Origin: Lachnospiraceae bacterium
Lineage (GTDB): Bacteria; Bacillota; Clostridia; Lachnospirales; Lachnospiraceae
Reading direction: 5' to 3'
Assembly: GCA_017476665.1 (NCBI GenBank)
Contig: JAFUZJ010000015.1
Coordinates: forward strand, 19,022-83,021
Length of the DNA: 64,000 bases
Shown piece after piece: positions 19,279 to 28,682 of this stretch. The notes under the pieces are model-generated. The model was not told the DNA's origin and did no database searches. It saw only the letters and a list, made by a program, of their open reading frames with translations. A program made the translations under genes and the position numbers. How positions within the stretch are numbered: the stretch's first letter is position 1; each line of letters starts with the position of its first letter.

Positions 19279-21001
19279 CCGCTACCTCATACAAAAAAAT
19301 GCGATAATAACTGTCCTGCGTCTCAAACGGTTCCTCCCGCATCAACACCAGTCCCAACTCCTCACTGTTTGCTATATAGGCGGCAGACAGCAGATAATCT
19401 CCGCCCAGATCCCGTAAAGCTTTTGTATCCAGTTCCAAATGTTGAAAATAGAACCCGTTTTTCTCAATGGTATAATACCCGGGACACTCCGTTCCAAACA
19501 GGTAGCACCGATTCCCCCATTCATCAAAATAGGCCCTCAGATAATCGCTCTCTGCCAATGCCGGCGCGATCACTCTCCGAAAAGCGTGTTTGTAGTCCAA
19601 TGCATAGTTATTGGAATAGCCGTCCAGACAATAGAAACCGTGATACAGCGCAGCCGCCGGATCAATACCCAGGCTGACCACCCGATACGACTCCTGCGTC
19701 AATCCCATTTCCTGTTCTAGGTAATCTCTCACCTGATCCAGCACACCAATCGCGTAATACTCACTGTAACTCAGCATCGGGTAACCCGGATTGCGCAGCT
19801 TTTGCAGATTTGATTTGATATCACTTTCCTTCAGGAGTGTAATGCCCGTCACCCCCGACACAATCAGACACACCAACACGGTAACGACTGCACGGGATTT
19901 CCACACATACGCCAGGCAGCAGCCCAATGCCAGATACCAGAGACAGGGCGCCAGCCACAAAAAACGGTCCAATTGAAAAGCACCTGCCGCTCCCATATGT
20001 TCTTTCAATCCTACGAAAAAGCTGCAATTCCAAAACGCACTGATTCCTGCAAACGCAGCATTACACCCGAGACACCACCAGATGACTGTAACAGATCGAT
20101 CCCTTTGTACCCCTTCCTTCTGCAAAACACCCGACCGGCGTACCCGGATTTCCTCTGCGATCAGAATCAAAACCGCCACTCCCAAAATTCCGATATGCCT
20201 ATCCGTACTATACTGTCCTCCCTCCAAAAAACCTTGGAAAAACCCACGCCATAAATTTTCTGACCCGAGAACATATTCTGTTTTATGGGAAACTTCCTGA
20301 TCCCCGATTCCCAACACCTGCAGAATCAAGGCAAAATTCTCGGCCAGATAGATTGCCGTCATCGTTCCCCATAACAACACCATTGGAATCGGAGCCGCTT
20401 TCTTCCGTACCCAGTCACGCACGATCCAAATTGCCAATACCGCCAATACCGCAAAACCAACCAATATCAGAGAAGAGTTTAACGCATACAGGATTCCGTA
20501 TGCCAGGCAGAAAGCACGCCTCCCCCTGCCCTGCCGCAGTCGGAGCACACACCACAAGAGAAGCGGAAGTCCATATTGCGAAAGCCCATACACCGGCAGA
20601 AAGGGAATGATCCCATACAGTCCTCCCGCCACAAAAGCAGCGATATCACTCTCCGTGTTCTCGTACACCAACAGATACATGCCTGCGTATCCGGTCACGC
20701 AGCCCAGAAGCTGCATCAGATATAAGGCTTTCAGCGGAGAAAATACCCGAAACAATAAGATACATGCCGGCGCCGGGGGCATCAACGCTGTCTTGGAAGC
20801 GCCCCCCAAAAACTCCGGAAGGATCCTGCCATCCCCCAAATGTCTGGCCTGCAAAATATATGCGATCACTTCCCCATCCAGCTGATCGTGATAGGTATAG
20901 ATTGCATTTTCCCCCAGAAAAAGGCTCGGCAAAAGCGTCAATATGATAAGGACACATCCTATTCCAAAAAGAAGACTACTTTTCTTCTGTATATGCAGCA
21001 T
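19265..21001 (-). CDS. Polytopic membrane protein, DUF6044-like
   Basis: About twelve membrane segments plus a C-terminal extracytoplasmic domain of ~170 residues. The early loop NAIYTYHDQLDGE is the mark of DUF6044 proteins, which are found in surface polysaccharide loci and are probably GT-C-like transferases. The Asp residues of that loop are in the usual GT-C active-site position. AGGAGG stands nine bases before the ATG, inside the end of the upstream gene (26-base overlap). Function beyond membrane glycan modification is not deducible. Confidence 0.65.
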   Translation of the reverse strand: MLHIQKKSSLLFGIGCVLIILTLLPSLFLGENAIYTYHDQLDGEVIAYILQARHLGDGRILPEFLGGASKTALMPPAPACILLFRVFSPLKALYLMQLLGCVTGYAGMYLLVYENTESDIAAFVAGGLYGIIPFLPVYGLSQYGLPLLLWCVLRLRQGRGRRAFCLAYGILYALNSSLILVGFAVLAVLAIWIVRDWVRKKAAPIPMVLLWGTMTAIYLAENFALILQVLGIGDQEVSHKTEYVLGSENLWRGFFQGFLEGGQYSTDRHIGILGVAVLILIAEEIRVRRSGVLQKEGVQRDRSVTVIWWCLGCNAAFAGISAFWNCSFFVGLKEHMGAAGAFQLDRFLWLAPCLWYLALGCCLAYVWKSRAVVTVLVCLIVSGVTGITLLKESDIKSNLQKLRNPGYPMLSYSEYYAIGVLDQVRDYLEQEMGLTQESYRVVSLGIDPAAALYHGFYCLDGYSNNYALDYKHAFRRVIAPALAESDYLRAYFDEWGNRCYLFGTECPGYYTIEKNGFYFQHLELDTKALRDLGGDYLLSAAYIANSEELGLVLMREEPFETQDSYYRIFLYEVADEER

Positions 21002-22034
21002 CCGATGCAGCCTCCTTTTTCCAAAATGTTGCCCCCTCTGTCATCCAGAAAAGCCACAGGCACAGGATATAGATAACATTTTTGTAATCCATTTTTCCTG
21101 TCGTGCTGAACGTATACCATGCCGACATAACAACGGTCGTAAATATGGCATAGAGTAAAGCAGACGCATGACAACCTCGTCCGTCTTCCAGCAAAACCAA
21201 AAGCAATCTGAAGATCAGCGCCAGCGCAAACCAACAGCAACCATACCGCATCGCATACTTGCCCCAGATCGGGGAAACCTGCAAAAACTGCCGATAATTC
21301 AGACCTGCATAAGAATCATACGCTCTGTGCTGTAATTGCAGCAGCAAAACCACCGGCGGCAGTACATATCCTGCCTCATCCCATAGGATTTCCTTGACAA
21401 TCTGCTTTTTATGCCCTTTCCATGCAGCATCCCGCAATGCTCCCATCAGGACCCGCACCTCCTCTTCCGAATACTTTTCCCGCAGATCCGGAACCAGGAT
21501 GGTTTCGACCCCCGAAGCCTCCAATGTACTGTCTACCATAACCCAGTAGTCAATCTTATCTTTTGCCTCGTCTTCCAAGGCATAGTAATCCCGATATAAA
21601 GTAGTCCATACGATCCTGCTGCCACAGAGGGCCGGCAGATCCGCTCTCACTATAAGCACAGCTCCAACCCCTAAGCCCAGGATCACGCAAAGGCATGTCA
21701 CCGGTATCCGGTTCCTGCAAGCCTTCCATCCCAACAGCAGGATCAGCACTACCAAAATCCGCAGGTCCGGTTTGGTCAGCAGCTGCAGGATCATAGGAAA
21801 ACTCTCCACTGCCAATACCCGAAACAAGCTTTGCGGGACCGTTGCCTTCGGCATCAGAAACCACAACACCGCGCCCAGAAGTAAAATCTGTACCACGCAA
21901 ACAATGCCTTTACCGAAATCATGCATTCCGGCAAAAGCATTGCACATCCAGAACATTCCCAAAGCAATCTGGACGCAGAAGCCTATGAATATCACTCTGC
22001 TCATCACAGCAGCACAGTTCTTCTTAACATCCAT
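20976..22034 (-). CDS. Hypothetical polytopic membrane protein
   Basis: I do not recognise this family. Five membrane segments in the first ~130 residues, an ~110-residue extracytoplasmic region (from RADLPALCG to RQFLQVSP) and three more membrane segments at the end. The order of membrane blocks around one outer domain differs from the neighbouring GT-C-like proteins, which carry their soluble part at the C-terminus. Overlaps both neighbours in the operon, so it is expressed with them. AAGGAA precedes the start. Confidence 0.55.
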   Translation of the reverse strand: MDVKKNCAAVMSRVIFIGFCVQIALGMFWMCNAFAGMHDFGKGIVCVVQILLLGAVLWFLMPKATVPQSLFRVLAVESFPMILQLLTKPDLRILVVLILLLGWKACRNRIPVTCLCVILGLGVGAVLIVRADLPALCGSRIVWTTLYRDYYALEDEAKDKIDYWVMVDSTLEASGVETILVPDLREKYSEEEVRVLMGALRDAAWKGHKKQIVKEILWDEAGYVLPPVVLLLQLQHRAYDSYAGLNYRQFLQVSPIWGKYAMRYGCCWFALALIFRLLLVLLEDGRGCHASALLYAIFTTVVMSAWYTFSTTGKMDYKNVIYILCLWLFWMTEGATFWKKEAASDAAYTEEK

Positions 22035-23154
22035 AAAATTCCTTTACTTTATCGCAGATATGATCAACCTGCGCCGCAGTCAGGCCGTAGTACATCGGCA
22101 GTCTCACCAACCGCTCGCTCTCTTTTGTCGTATAGACATCCTCCCCATGAAAACGTCCGTATTTTTGCCCTGCCGGCGAGGAGTGCAGCGGAATATAGTG
22201 AAATACTGCCAATATCTCATTCTCTTTCAGATAAGCAATCAATGCACTTCTTTCTTCAATCTCCGCCGCTTTCAGATAAAACATATGCGCATTGTGTACA
22301 CAGTTCCCCGGGATCACAGGCAGCACGATCTTTCCTTTTTGCGCCAAGGTCTCCAAATTCTTGTAATACCGGTTCCAGAGAGCAATTCTCGCCTCATTGA
22401 TCCGGTCGGCAACCTCCAACTGCGCATAAAGATAGGCTGCATTCATATCACTGGGGAGATAGGACGAACCATAATTTACCCAGGTATACTTGTCAATCTG
22501 CCCCCGGAAATATTTGCTTCGATTTGTTCCCTTTTCCCGGATGATCTCTGCATCCTCAATTTTCTCCTCATCCCGGATCAGAAGTGCGCCGCCTTCCCCC
22601 ATACTGTAATTTTTCGTTTCATGAAAACTGAAACATCCGTAATCGCCAAATGTCCCCAGTGCTTTTCCTTTATAGGTGGACATGATCCCCTGTGCCGCAT
22701 CCTCGATCACCCACAGATGATATCTTTCCGCAATATCCATAATGGTATCCATCTCGCAGGCAACTCCCGCATAGTGCACCGGCACAATGCCCTTGGTACG
22801 TTCCGTGACCGCCGCCTCGATCTTGGTCTCATCGATGTTCATGGTGTCCGGGCGAATATCCACAAACACCGGTGTCGCCCCGCGCAGCACGAAGGCATCC
22901 GCCGTGGACACAAACGTGTAAGACGGCATGATCACTTCATCTCCCGGTCCCACCTCGGCAAGTAATGCCGCCATCTCCGTGGCATGGGTGCAGGAAGTCG
23001 TCAACAGACACTTTGCCGTCCCGGTCTTTTGCTCGATCCACTCGTTGCACTTCTTCGTATATGCCCCGTCTCCGCAGATCTTCTGATTTTGAACACATTC
23101 CTGAATATATCCTGCCGCTGTTTCCACATAAGGCGGCACATTGAAATTGATCAT
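22024..23154 (-). CDS. wecE: dTDP-4-amino-4,6-dideoxygalactose transaminase
   Basis: PLP-dependent sugar aminotransferase of the DegT/DnrJ/EryC1 family, very close in motif to enterobacterial WecE/RffA: INFNVPPYVETA at the start, KICGDGAYTKKC, SCTHATEMAALL, PGDEVIMPSYTFVSTADAFV, PDTMNIDETKIEAAV, VPVHYAGVACEMD and REKGTNRSKYFRGQ. The PLP-binding lysine is in SFHETKNYS. It should aminate dTDP-4-keto-6-deoxyglucose (made by RfbA/RfbB of the neighbouring operon) to dTDP-4-amino-4,6-dideoxygalactose. In enterobacteria WecD then acetylates it to Fuc4NAc; no WecD-like gene is seen here. It is not a good match to PseC, the aminotransferase expected for the pseudaminate pathway. Confidence 0.92.
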   Translation of the reverse strand: MINFNVPPYVETAAGYIQECVQNQKICGDGAYTKKCNEWIEQKTGTAKCLLTTSCTHATEMAALLAEVGPGDEVIMPSYTFVSTADAFVLRGATPVFVDIRPDTMNIDETKIEAAVTERTKGIVPVHYAGVACEMDTIMDIAERYHLWVIEDAAQGIMSTYKGKALGTFGDYGCFSFHETKNYSMGEGGALLIRDEEKIEDAEIIREKGTNRSKYFRGQIDKYTWVNYGSSYLPSDMNAAYLYAQLEVADRINEARIALWNRYYKNLETLAQKGKIVLPVIPGNCVHNAHMFYLKAAEIEERSALIAYLKENEILAVFHYIPLHSSPAGQKYGRFHGEDVYTTKESERLVRLPMYYGLTAAQVDHICDKVKEFYGC

Positions 23155-23170
23155 TTTGACTTGTCTCCTC

Positions 23171-24124
23171 TCAACGCTTCCAGGCGCCTACAACGTTTCC
23201 CGAAACATTGTCTGTCACCTGACTGATAATGTATTTGGGCCGGCCCTTCACTTCCTCATAAACACGGGCAATATAATGCCCAATGATCCCAAGGCTCAAC
23301 ATGATGAACCCTCCGATGATCAGGATCAACAGGATCACTGTGGTAAAGCCTTCCACGCTGTTTCCCATAAAATAGCGCACCAGCGTCTGTATGAACAGAA
23401 CAATACTGCCCAAAATAGAGATCAGACCGACAACCGTCACAATCTGAAGCGGCATCGTACTGAAAGATGTGGCATTGGTGATCGCATATCTCATCAGGCT
23501 CCACAGTGACCACTTGCTCTTGCCGAACTTTCTCTCCTGCACCTCATATTCTACCGTATCTCTGCGAAAACCTGCCCAGAATGTCAATGCTCTGAAAAAG
23601 GTATTCCGCTCCGGCAGTTCCAATAAAACCTTGACCACTTTGCGGTCCAAAAGTTTAAAATCAGAGGATGCATTCATATCGATCTTGATCAGTCGGCTCA
23701 TGATCTTATAAAACAATCCCGCCGACAATTTATAACCAAGGCTTTCCCTGCCGCGGTCGGATTTGATCCCCTCCACGACCTCCGCGCCATCGTTCCATTT
23801 TTCCCACATTTGGGGAATCACCTCGGGCGGATGCTGCAGATCACAGTCCATAACGATCACCGCATCTCCGGTCGTCAGTTCAAGCCCTGCAAAAATCCCC
23901 GCTTCCTTACCGAAATTTCGCGAGAACTGAGCCCCCTTCACGCGGGGATTCTTTGCTGCCGCTTTCAAAATTTCCGCATACGTATTGTCCACCGATCCGT
24001 CACTGACAAACACAAGCTCATAATCTATCCCGTGTTTTTCCAGAAGCTCTGCCAATACCGTTGCCGTGTTTTCTATATTCTGTTCCTCATTGTAAGCGGG
24101 CAAAACAATGGACAAAACCGACAT
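23171..24124 (-). CDS. Polyprenyl-phosphate glycosyltransferase, GtrB-like (GT2)
   Basis: An N-terminal GT2 domain (1-~225) opens with SIVLPAYNEEQNIENT and carries the metal-binding VMDCDLQHPPEVI and the acceptor-side FGKSKW; two C-terminal membrane segments follow. This is the GtrB/DPM1 arrangement: transfer of glucose (or another hexose) from a nucleotide to polyprenyl phosphate on the cytoplasmic face. The next gene upstream in the operon encodes a GtrII-like transferase, giving the donor-acceptor pair. A GtrA flippase is not present in the window. GGGAG precedes the ATG. Confidence 0.9.
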   Translation of the reverse strand: MSVLSIVLPAYNEEQNIENTATVLAELLEKHGIDYELVFVSDGSVDNTYAEILKAAAKNPRVKGAQFSRNFGKEAGIFAGLELTTGDAVIVMDCDLQHPPEVIPQMWEKWNDGAEVVEGIKSDRGRESLGYKLSAGLFYKIMSRLIKIDMNASSDFKLLDRKVVKVLLELPERNTFFRALTFWAGFRRDTVEYEVQERKFGKSKWSLWSLMRYAITNATSFSTMPLQIVTVVGLISILGSIVLFIQTLVRYFMGNSVEGFTTVILLILIIGGFIMLSLGIIGHYIARVYEEVKGRPKYIISQVTDNVSGNVVGAWKR

Positions 24125-24127
24125 AAC

Positions 24128-25627
24128 TCAATCTCTCCCTACATTTTCCGTCTTCACATAAATAATACCGTCCACCAGCTTTACTGAAGATGCCGCCGGA
24201 AAACTTTCCATCTCGATATACTCCTCAGAATAATAGATATCACCCATCTCCTTCGGCGTCATAATATTCAGACTTGCACCCAGATAATTTCTGATAAACG
24301 CCTCATAATTCTCAGCAGTGTATAGTAAAGTATCTCCGTTCAATCCAATCATATTAGAGGTGACCGGTAACGTGATATCCGTTACCGGGAACGGTTCATA
24401 CCCTACAACTCCCACCATTGCAATGGGAATCCCCTGATAATACCCTTCTGTCTGTTCAATCCGGTCCAGCAGTCGTACACAATATGCATAGGTCTTCTCA
24501 TACCGTTTTTGCAGATTTGTATATCCGATATTATCCACCAGTGCATAGTGAAAGACCAGTACAAATGCTGCCGCCAGACCGATCCACGCCTTTTTTTCGC
24601 CGTGGCGGCTTACAAATGCCACCATCAGAATCAGATATACCACCCATTGATAGCGCATCAGCAAATGATATGTCACATTGGGAGAAATCAGAAGGATCAC
24701 ATTTGTTGCTAACGGTACCGCCAGCAACACCATGGTTATTATAACAAATAGAGCCGGATTCTTCCATACTTTTCTTTGTTTCCCCAATCTGCAGGCTCCG
24801 TAGATCGCACACCCGCACAACACAATCAACGCAATCAGAGAAAAAATATTCTGGAACAATACATTCCCACGCAATGTAAAACTGAGAAAATCCCGATACG
24901 TATGCGTGATCGTCCCGACTGCCGCCCCGCTGATCCCATCGTTGATCCCCTGATAGGAATCCAGTTCTTTTCCCTCTATCACCAACAAAATCCGCAGGAT
25001 CACATAATAAAACAGGACACCCAACACTCCCATACACAGATAGCGGAATACTTCCCAGCATTTTTCCCTGAAAGGATCTTCCCTGCCGAAAATGCGAAGC
25101 GCCTCATAAAGACAGAGCAGGATCGCAAAGGGCAGATACGCCTGGTAAGTCCCCATGCTGAATGCCAGACAAAAAGCCCCGATCCAAAAGCCCTTTCTCC
25201 ACTTTTTGGTACAGAGCACAGACAATACGGCCAGCAACAATGCCAGCATATAACCATCCATGGTAAACACATAAGCAAAGGTGGACGCCAGCGCCGGAAA
25301 GCTTACAAGCAATCCGCTGATCAGCATGATGGGGACAGTGTCCTGTATTTCCAGCAATTCTGCCAAGGCAACAGACGTCAGTCCCAAAAACACCAATCCC
25401 AGCAATCCAATCACCCAGGGAATCGTATAATACGTTGAAAATCCGCATGCAATCGTCAGAAACCATCTGCCGGATGTGATCATATTCTGATCAAAATACA
25501 GGCTGCTCAGCCCGTCATGATTCGGAATATCCGAAAGCATCACCGGCATATGGATCAGCAAACCGATAAAAAACGCAGATAAAAACGCAACTTTATATTC
25601 TTTTTTGATCTTTGATGTCCATTTCAT
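24128..25627 (-). CDS. GtrII-like membrane glucosyltransferase
   Basis: About eleven membrane segments and a C-terminal outer domain of ~110 residues; matches the glucosyltransferase-domain (GtrII/Glucos_trans_II) pattern, including HDGLSSLYFDQNMITSGRWF after the first segment and TMDGYMLALLLAVLSV. It should transfer a sugar from the polyprenyl-phosphate made by the GtrB-like enzyme, three bases downstream, to a surface glycan. The start is uncertain: ATG 25627 has GGGGGA eight bases upstream, while an ATG seven codons earlier overlaps the stop of the preceding SGNH gene. Confidence 0.8.
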   Translation of the reverse strand: MKWTSKIKKEYKVAFLSAFFIGLLIHMPVMLSDIPNHDGLSSLYFDQNMITSGRWFLTIACGFSTYYTIPWVIGLLGLVFLGLTSVALAELLEIQDTVPIMLISGLLVSFPALASTFAYVFTMDGYMLALLLAVLSVLCTKKWRKGFWIGAFCLAFSMGTYQAYLPFAILLCLYEALRIFGREDPFREKCWEVFRYLCMGVLGVLFYYVILRILLVIEGKELDSYQGINDGISGAAVGTITHTYRDFLSFTLRGNVLFQNIFSLIALIVLCGCAIYGACRLGKQRKVWKNPALFVIITMVLLAVPLATNVILLISPNVTYHLLMRYQWVVYLILMVAFVSRHGEKKAWIGLAAAFVLVFHYALVDNIGYTNLQKRYEKTYAYCVRLLDRIEQTEGYYQGIPIAMVGVVGYEPFPVTDITLPVTSNMIGLNGDTLLYTAENYEAFIRNYLGASLNIMTPKEMGDIYYSEEYIEMESFPAASSVKLVDGIIYVKTENVGRD

Positions 25628-25647
25628 TGTCTCCGTCCCCCTGTACA

Positions 25648-26511
25648 TCACAGGCTCCCATTCAATCCATTGATTATTTTTTCAGCGATGATCTGTCTGG
25701 ATGCTTCATTCGGATGCAACCCGTCTATTGTAAAACGTTCCCAGTCTTCCCACTCCTCATGCGTATATACATCATGATACAGATCGATGGCAGGAATCCC
25801 AAATTCTTTCGCGATCTCCAGTTCCTTCTGCACATACTCCTCCAAAAAGGCATATCCTGTATTGTACTCCTCGCAGGTTAACCCGTTAGAGAGATACCAA
25901 GTATAAGTTGGCGTCACCACGATCAGGTTTATGTCCGGATATGCTTTGTTTATCGTGTATAGCACACTCCGGAGTGCCCCGCCATATGTATTTTCATCAA
26001 ACAGATTTTCAGGGTTATCCACCGGAATTCCTGCATGGTAATCATTTAATCCGAATGCAATCACGATCGTCTTTACCCGATGAAAATCAATCTCCGGAAG
26101 ATCTTCTATGATATCAGCAAAGTAGTTCGTAATTTCCCGTCTGCTGCGCACCGTCTGCTGCACTCCGAAATCGTCAGCTGCCAGCGCCTTTGCTAAACTG
26201 ACCATGTTCAGAAGCGTCATCGTGTAGTTTACATCCAGATTTTCATCCTGTACTGCCAGGCTTGTGCCACCCATAGCCGCATTATACACCGAAAATCCGG
26301 ATATGGTTTCCAGAGCAGTCGTCACAGAAGTCTCATCTCTGCAGAGCCCGATCAGACTATCCCCAAAGACAACCACATCATATTCCTGATCTTTATGGTT
26401 GTTTAGCTGTAAGGAGACAAAAACTGCAAGAATCATTGCAAAAATCCCAGCAGCCGCCATCCAATAACGCATGTTATTTTTCTTATGTGCAAGTTTTTTA
26501 CTCTTTTTCAT
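25648..26511 (-). CDS. Membrane-anchored SGNH hydrolase
   Basis: A lysine-rich start and one membrane segment (~14-36) are followed by an extracellular SGNH domain with all blocks present: VVFGDSLIG (nucleophile Ser), NAAMGGTS, AFGLNDYHAG and IDGLHPNEAS (catalytic Asp and His). Likely an O-acyl esterase or acyltransferase partner for the glycan made in this operon; substrate unknown. It is the intact counterpart of the altered SGNH protein encoded at 14.7 kb. The start overlaps the end of pseG by four bases. Confidence 0.85.
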   Translation of the reverse strand: MKKSKKLAHKKNNMRYWMAAAGIFAMILAVFVSLQLNNHKDQEYDVVVFGDSLIGLCRDETSVTTALETISGFSVYNAAMGGTSLAVQDENLDVNYTMTLLNMVSLAKALAADDFGVQQTVRSRREITNYFADIIEDLPEIDFHRVKTIVIAFGLNDYHAGIPVDNPENLFDENTYGGALRSVLYTINKAYPDINLIVVTPTYTWYLSNGLTCEEYNTGYAFLEEYVQKELEIAKEFGIPAIDLYHDVYTHEEWEDWERFTIDGLHPNEASRQIIAEKIINGLNGSL

Positions 26512-27578
26512 AATCCTATCCGGCTTTTCACCAAAATATCCGCCAGCCTTCCGGCTCCCTGTCCGTCCGTCAGCCTGCGTTCACAGACGGAGTACTCCTC
26601 TCTCAGTTCCTTGCTTTTGCACAATTGTTTGAAGAGCATTGCTATCTTCTCCGTACAGGCATCCCTGTCTTTGTGCCATGCGCCTGCAAAACCTCCGCTC
26701 CCGGTTCTTCCGATAGATTCCGCCAGCGCTTCCTGATTTTCCGCATAGGAAAAACAGAGGAACGGAATGCCCACGGCTGCCAGCTCATACACCGTGCTGC
26801 CGCCCGCCGTGATCGCCAGATCGCACGCGCACATCAATTCCGCCATATTTTTCACATCATAATGGATCTGCAGATTCGGCGTCTGCTCCGCCCGTTCCGT
26901 CCACCCGGAAAAATGCGGGGAAAAACGCCCCACCAGAACATGGAAGAAAATGTCCGGCGCATACACCGCGCGCAGGATCTGCTCCGCAATATTATCCGCG
27001 TCCCCTCCACCGGTGGTGAGAAGCACCTGTTGCACTGCCGGCCGGATGCTGTACTCTGTATTTTGAAACTGCTCCCGCAGCGGCGCATACTGCGCTCCCA
27101 GGAAAAATTTCGTACTCTGCCCCCGATAAAGTCTCCGATAAAGATCCGGATCGGCAAACACGTTATAATTGATCACCCCGTCCACGGGATAAGGCTGGGC
27201 CTGCAGATCGTCCATGAGGAACACACTACCGTAGGCATGCAGCGCCTGCAGATACCGCTCAGTCACATAATAGCTGTCCACCAGGATAACATGTCCTGTC
27301 CCCGTAATCCATTTATCCCATGGGCAGATACCCGCACTGTCTCTGGACAGTTCCGATTCCATCTGTCGATAGTCGGTATCTAGAACTCCCGCCTGGAACC
27401 CATGGTCCCGTGCCATCCGCGCCGAATCCTCATCCGCGCACAGGAACAGCACCTGTGTTTCCCCGTTCGTTTTTTCTTTATCCGCATACCGTGCATGCAC
27501 CGCATGCGCGATCGTCAGGCACCGCATCAAATGTCCGGCGCCGATCCTTGCATTTCCGTCCGCCCGAATGATCAACAT
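26508..27578 (-). CDS. pseG: UDP-2,4-diacetamido-2,4,6-trideoxy-beta-L-altropyranose hydrolase
   Basis: Removes UDP from UDP-2,4-diacetamido-2,4,6-trideoxy-L-altrose, the step before pseudaminic acid synthase. The family signature is at the start: IIRADGNARIGAGHLMRCLTIA, with the catalytic histidine in GAGH. The C-terminal GT-B-like half has LLTTGGGDADN and the nucleotide-binding stretch LAITAGGSTVYELAAVGIP. Length 356 is normal. It lies between pseI and the SGNH gene in the large operon. GGAGAG precedes the start. Confidence 0.93.
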   Translation of the reverse strand: MLIIRADGNARIGAGHLMRCLTIAHAVHARYADKEKTNGETQVLFLCADEDSARMARDHGFQAGVLDTDYRQMESELSRDSAGICPWDKWITGTGHVILVDSYYVTERYLQALHAYGSVFLMDDLQAQPYPVDGVINYNVFADPDLYRRLYRGQSTKFFLGAQYAPLREQFQNTEYSIRPAVQQVLLTTGGGDADNIAEQILRAVYAPDIFFHVLVGRFSPHFSGWTERAEQTPNLQIHYDVKNMAELMCACDLAITAGGSTVYELAAVGIPFLCFSYAENQEALAESIGRTGSGGFAGAWHKDRDACTEKIAMLFKQLCKSKELREEYSVCERRLTDGQGAGRLADILVKSRIGL

Positions 27579-27601
27579 AATCTGCTCTCCAACACCGCTC
27601 T

Positions 27602-28669
27602 CTAATGCTGCCCGTCAAATTCTACCAGATCCCAACTCATCGGAGTGCCGAGTTTTGCATCCCTTGTGATCCGCTTCCCCAAAAGGTCCTCGTAATATTT
27701 CGTGTGCAGCCCGCAGCCGGGACGCACCGAGCGCAGATTCTCGGGCGTGAATACTTCCCCCGCCTTCATGTCCTGCGCCACAAACAGCGAACGGGAATGC
27801 TCCCTCTCTCTGGTCTGCTTCTCGGTCAGCTCATAGGTCACTTTTCCCAATGCCAGCTCAATCTTGCGGATATTGTCCACCATCAGCTTAAACTCTTCCG
27901 GCTCCATGGAAAACGCCGCATCCGCGCCGCCGTCCGCCCTGCGCAGAGTCAGATGTTTCTCCACCACCTTCGCCCCCAGTGCCACCGCTGCATCCGCCAC
28001 GGCATGTCCCATGCTGTGATCGGACAATCCGGTCAGGCAGTCAAAGGTCTGCGCCATGGACGGGATTGTTTTTAAATTAATATCCTCGTAGGGCGCCGGA
28101 TATGCGGAGGTACACTTGAGCAGGATCACATCCTCATTTCCCTCCTGCCTACAGGTATCCATCGCCAGCTCTATATCCGCCAGACGGGCAATCCCTGTGG
28201 CAAAGATCATGGGCTTCCCAAGCTTTGCGATCTTGCGGATCAGCGGAATGTCCGTGATCTCAAAGCTGGCGATCTTATACGCCGGCACCTTCATCTCCTC
28301 CAAAAAATCCACCGCCGTGAAATCAAAGGGCGAAGAGAAGAATTCCAGTCCCATCTCCCGGGCTTTCTCCTGCAATCTCGGCTGCCACTCCCAGGGAGTG
28401 TAAGCCGTCTGATACAGTTTGTGCAGCGTGGTCCCGTCCCACAGCGTCCCCTGGGTGATCTGAAAACAGGGATCGTCGCAGTCCAGCGTGATCGTATCCG
28501 CCGTGTAAGTCTGGATCTTCACAGCGTCCGCTCCCGCATCCTTTGCCGCCTGCATCACGGCCACCGCCCTGTCAAAATCCATCAAATGGTTGGCGGACAT
28601 CTCCGCTATGACAAATGTCGGAGAATCCTCGCTGATGATATGATCGCCAAATTGAATTACTTTGTTCAT
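27602..28669 (-). CDS. pseI: Pseudaminic acid synthase
   Basis: Condenses 2,4-diacetamido-2,4,6-trideoxy-L-altrose with phosphoenolpyruvate to pseudaminic acid. The NeuB-type barrel has SPTFVIAEMSANHLMDFD, DAVKIQTYTADTITLD, FFSSPFD, YKIASFEI, LLKCTSAYPAP, GLSDHSMG and VEKHLTLRRADGGAD; the last ~65 residues are a SAF (antifreeze-like) domain. ANHLMDFD and TADTITLDC are typical of PseI rather than sialate or legionaminate synthases. The start at 28669 has GAGGAG nine bases upstream; the frame stays open 17 codons further but without a ribosome site. Confidence 0.95.
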   Translation of the reverse strand: MNKVIQFGDHIISEDSPTFVIAEMSANHLMDFDRAVAVMQAAKDAGADAVKIQTYTADTITLDCDDPCFQITQGTLWDGTTLHKLYQTAYTPWEWQPRLQEKAREMGLEFFSSPFDFTAVDFLEEMKVPAYKIASFEITDIPLIRKIAKLGKPMIFATGIARLADIELAMDTCRQEGNEDVILLKCTSAYPAPYEDINLKTIPSMAQTFDCLTGLSDHSMGHAVADAAVALGAKVVEKHLTLRRADGGADAAFSMEPEEFKLMVDNIRKIELALGKVTYELTEKQTREREHSRSLFVAQDMKAGEVFTPENLRSVRPGCGLHTKYYEDLLGKRITRDAKLGTPMSWDLVEFDGQH

Positions 28670-28682
28670 TGCACTCTGCTCC

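Noticed and set aside
22024-23154. PseC, completing the pseudaminate pathway
   Set aside because: The motifs follow WecE/RffA almost throughout, so I assign it to dTDP-sugar amination.
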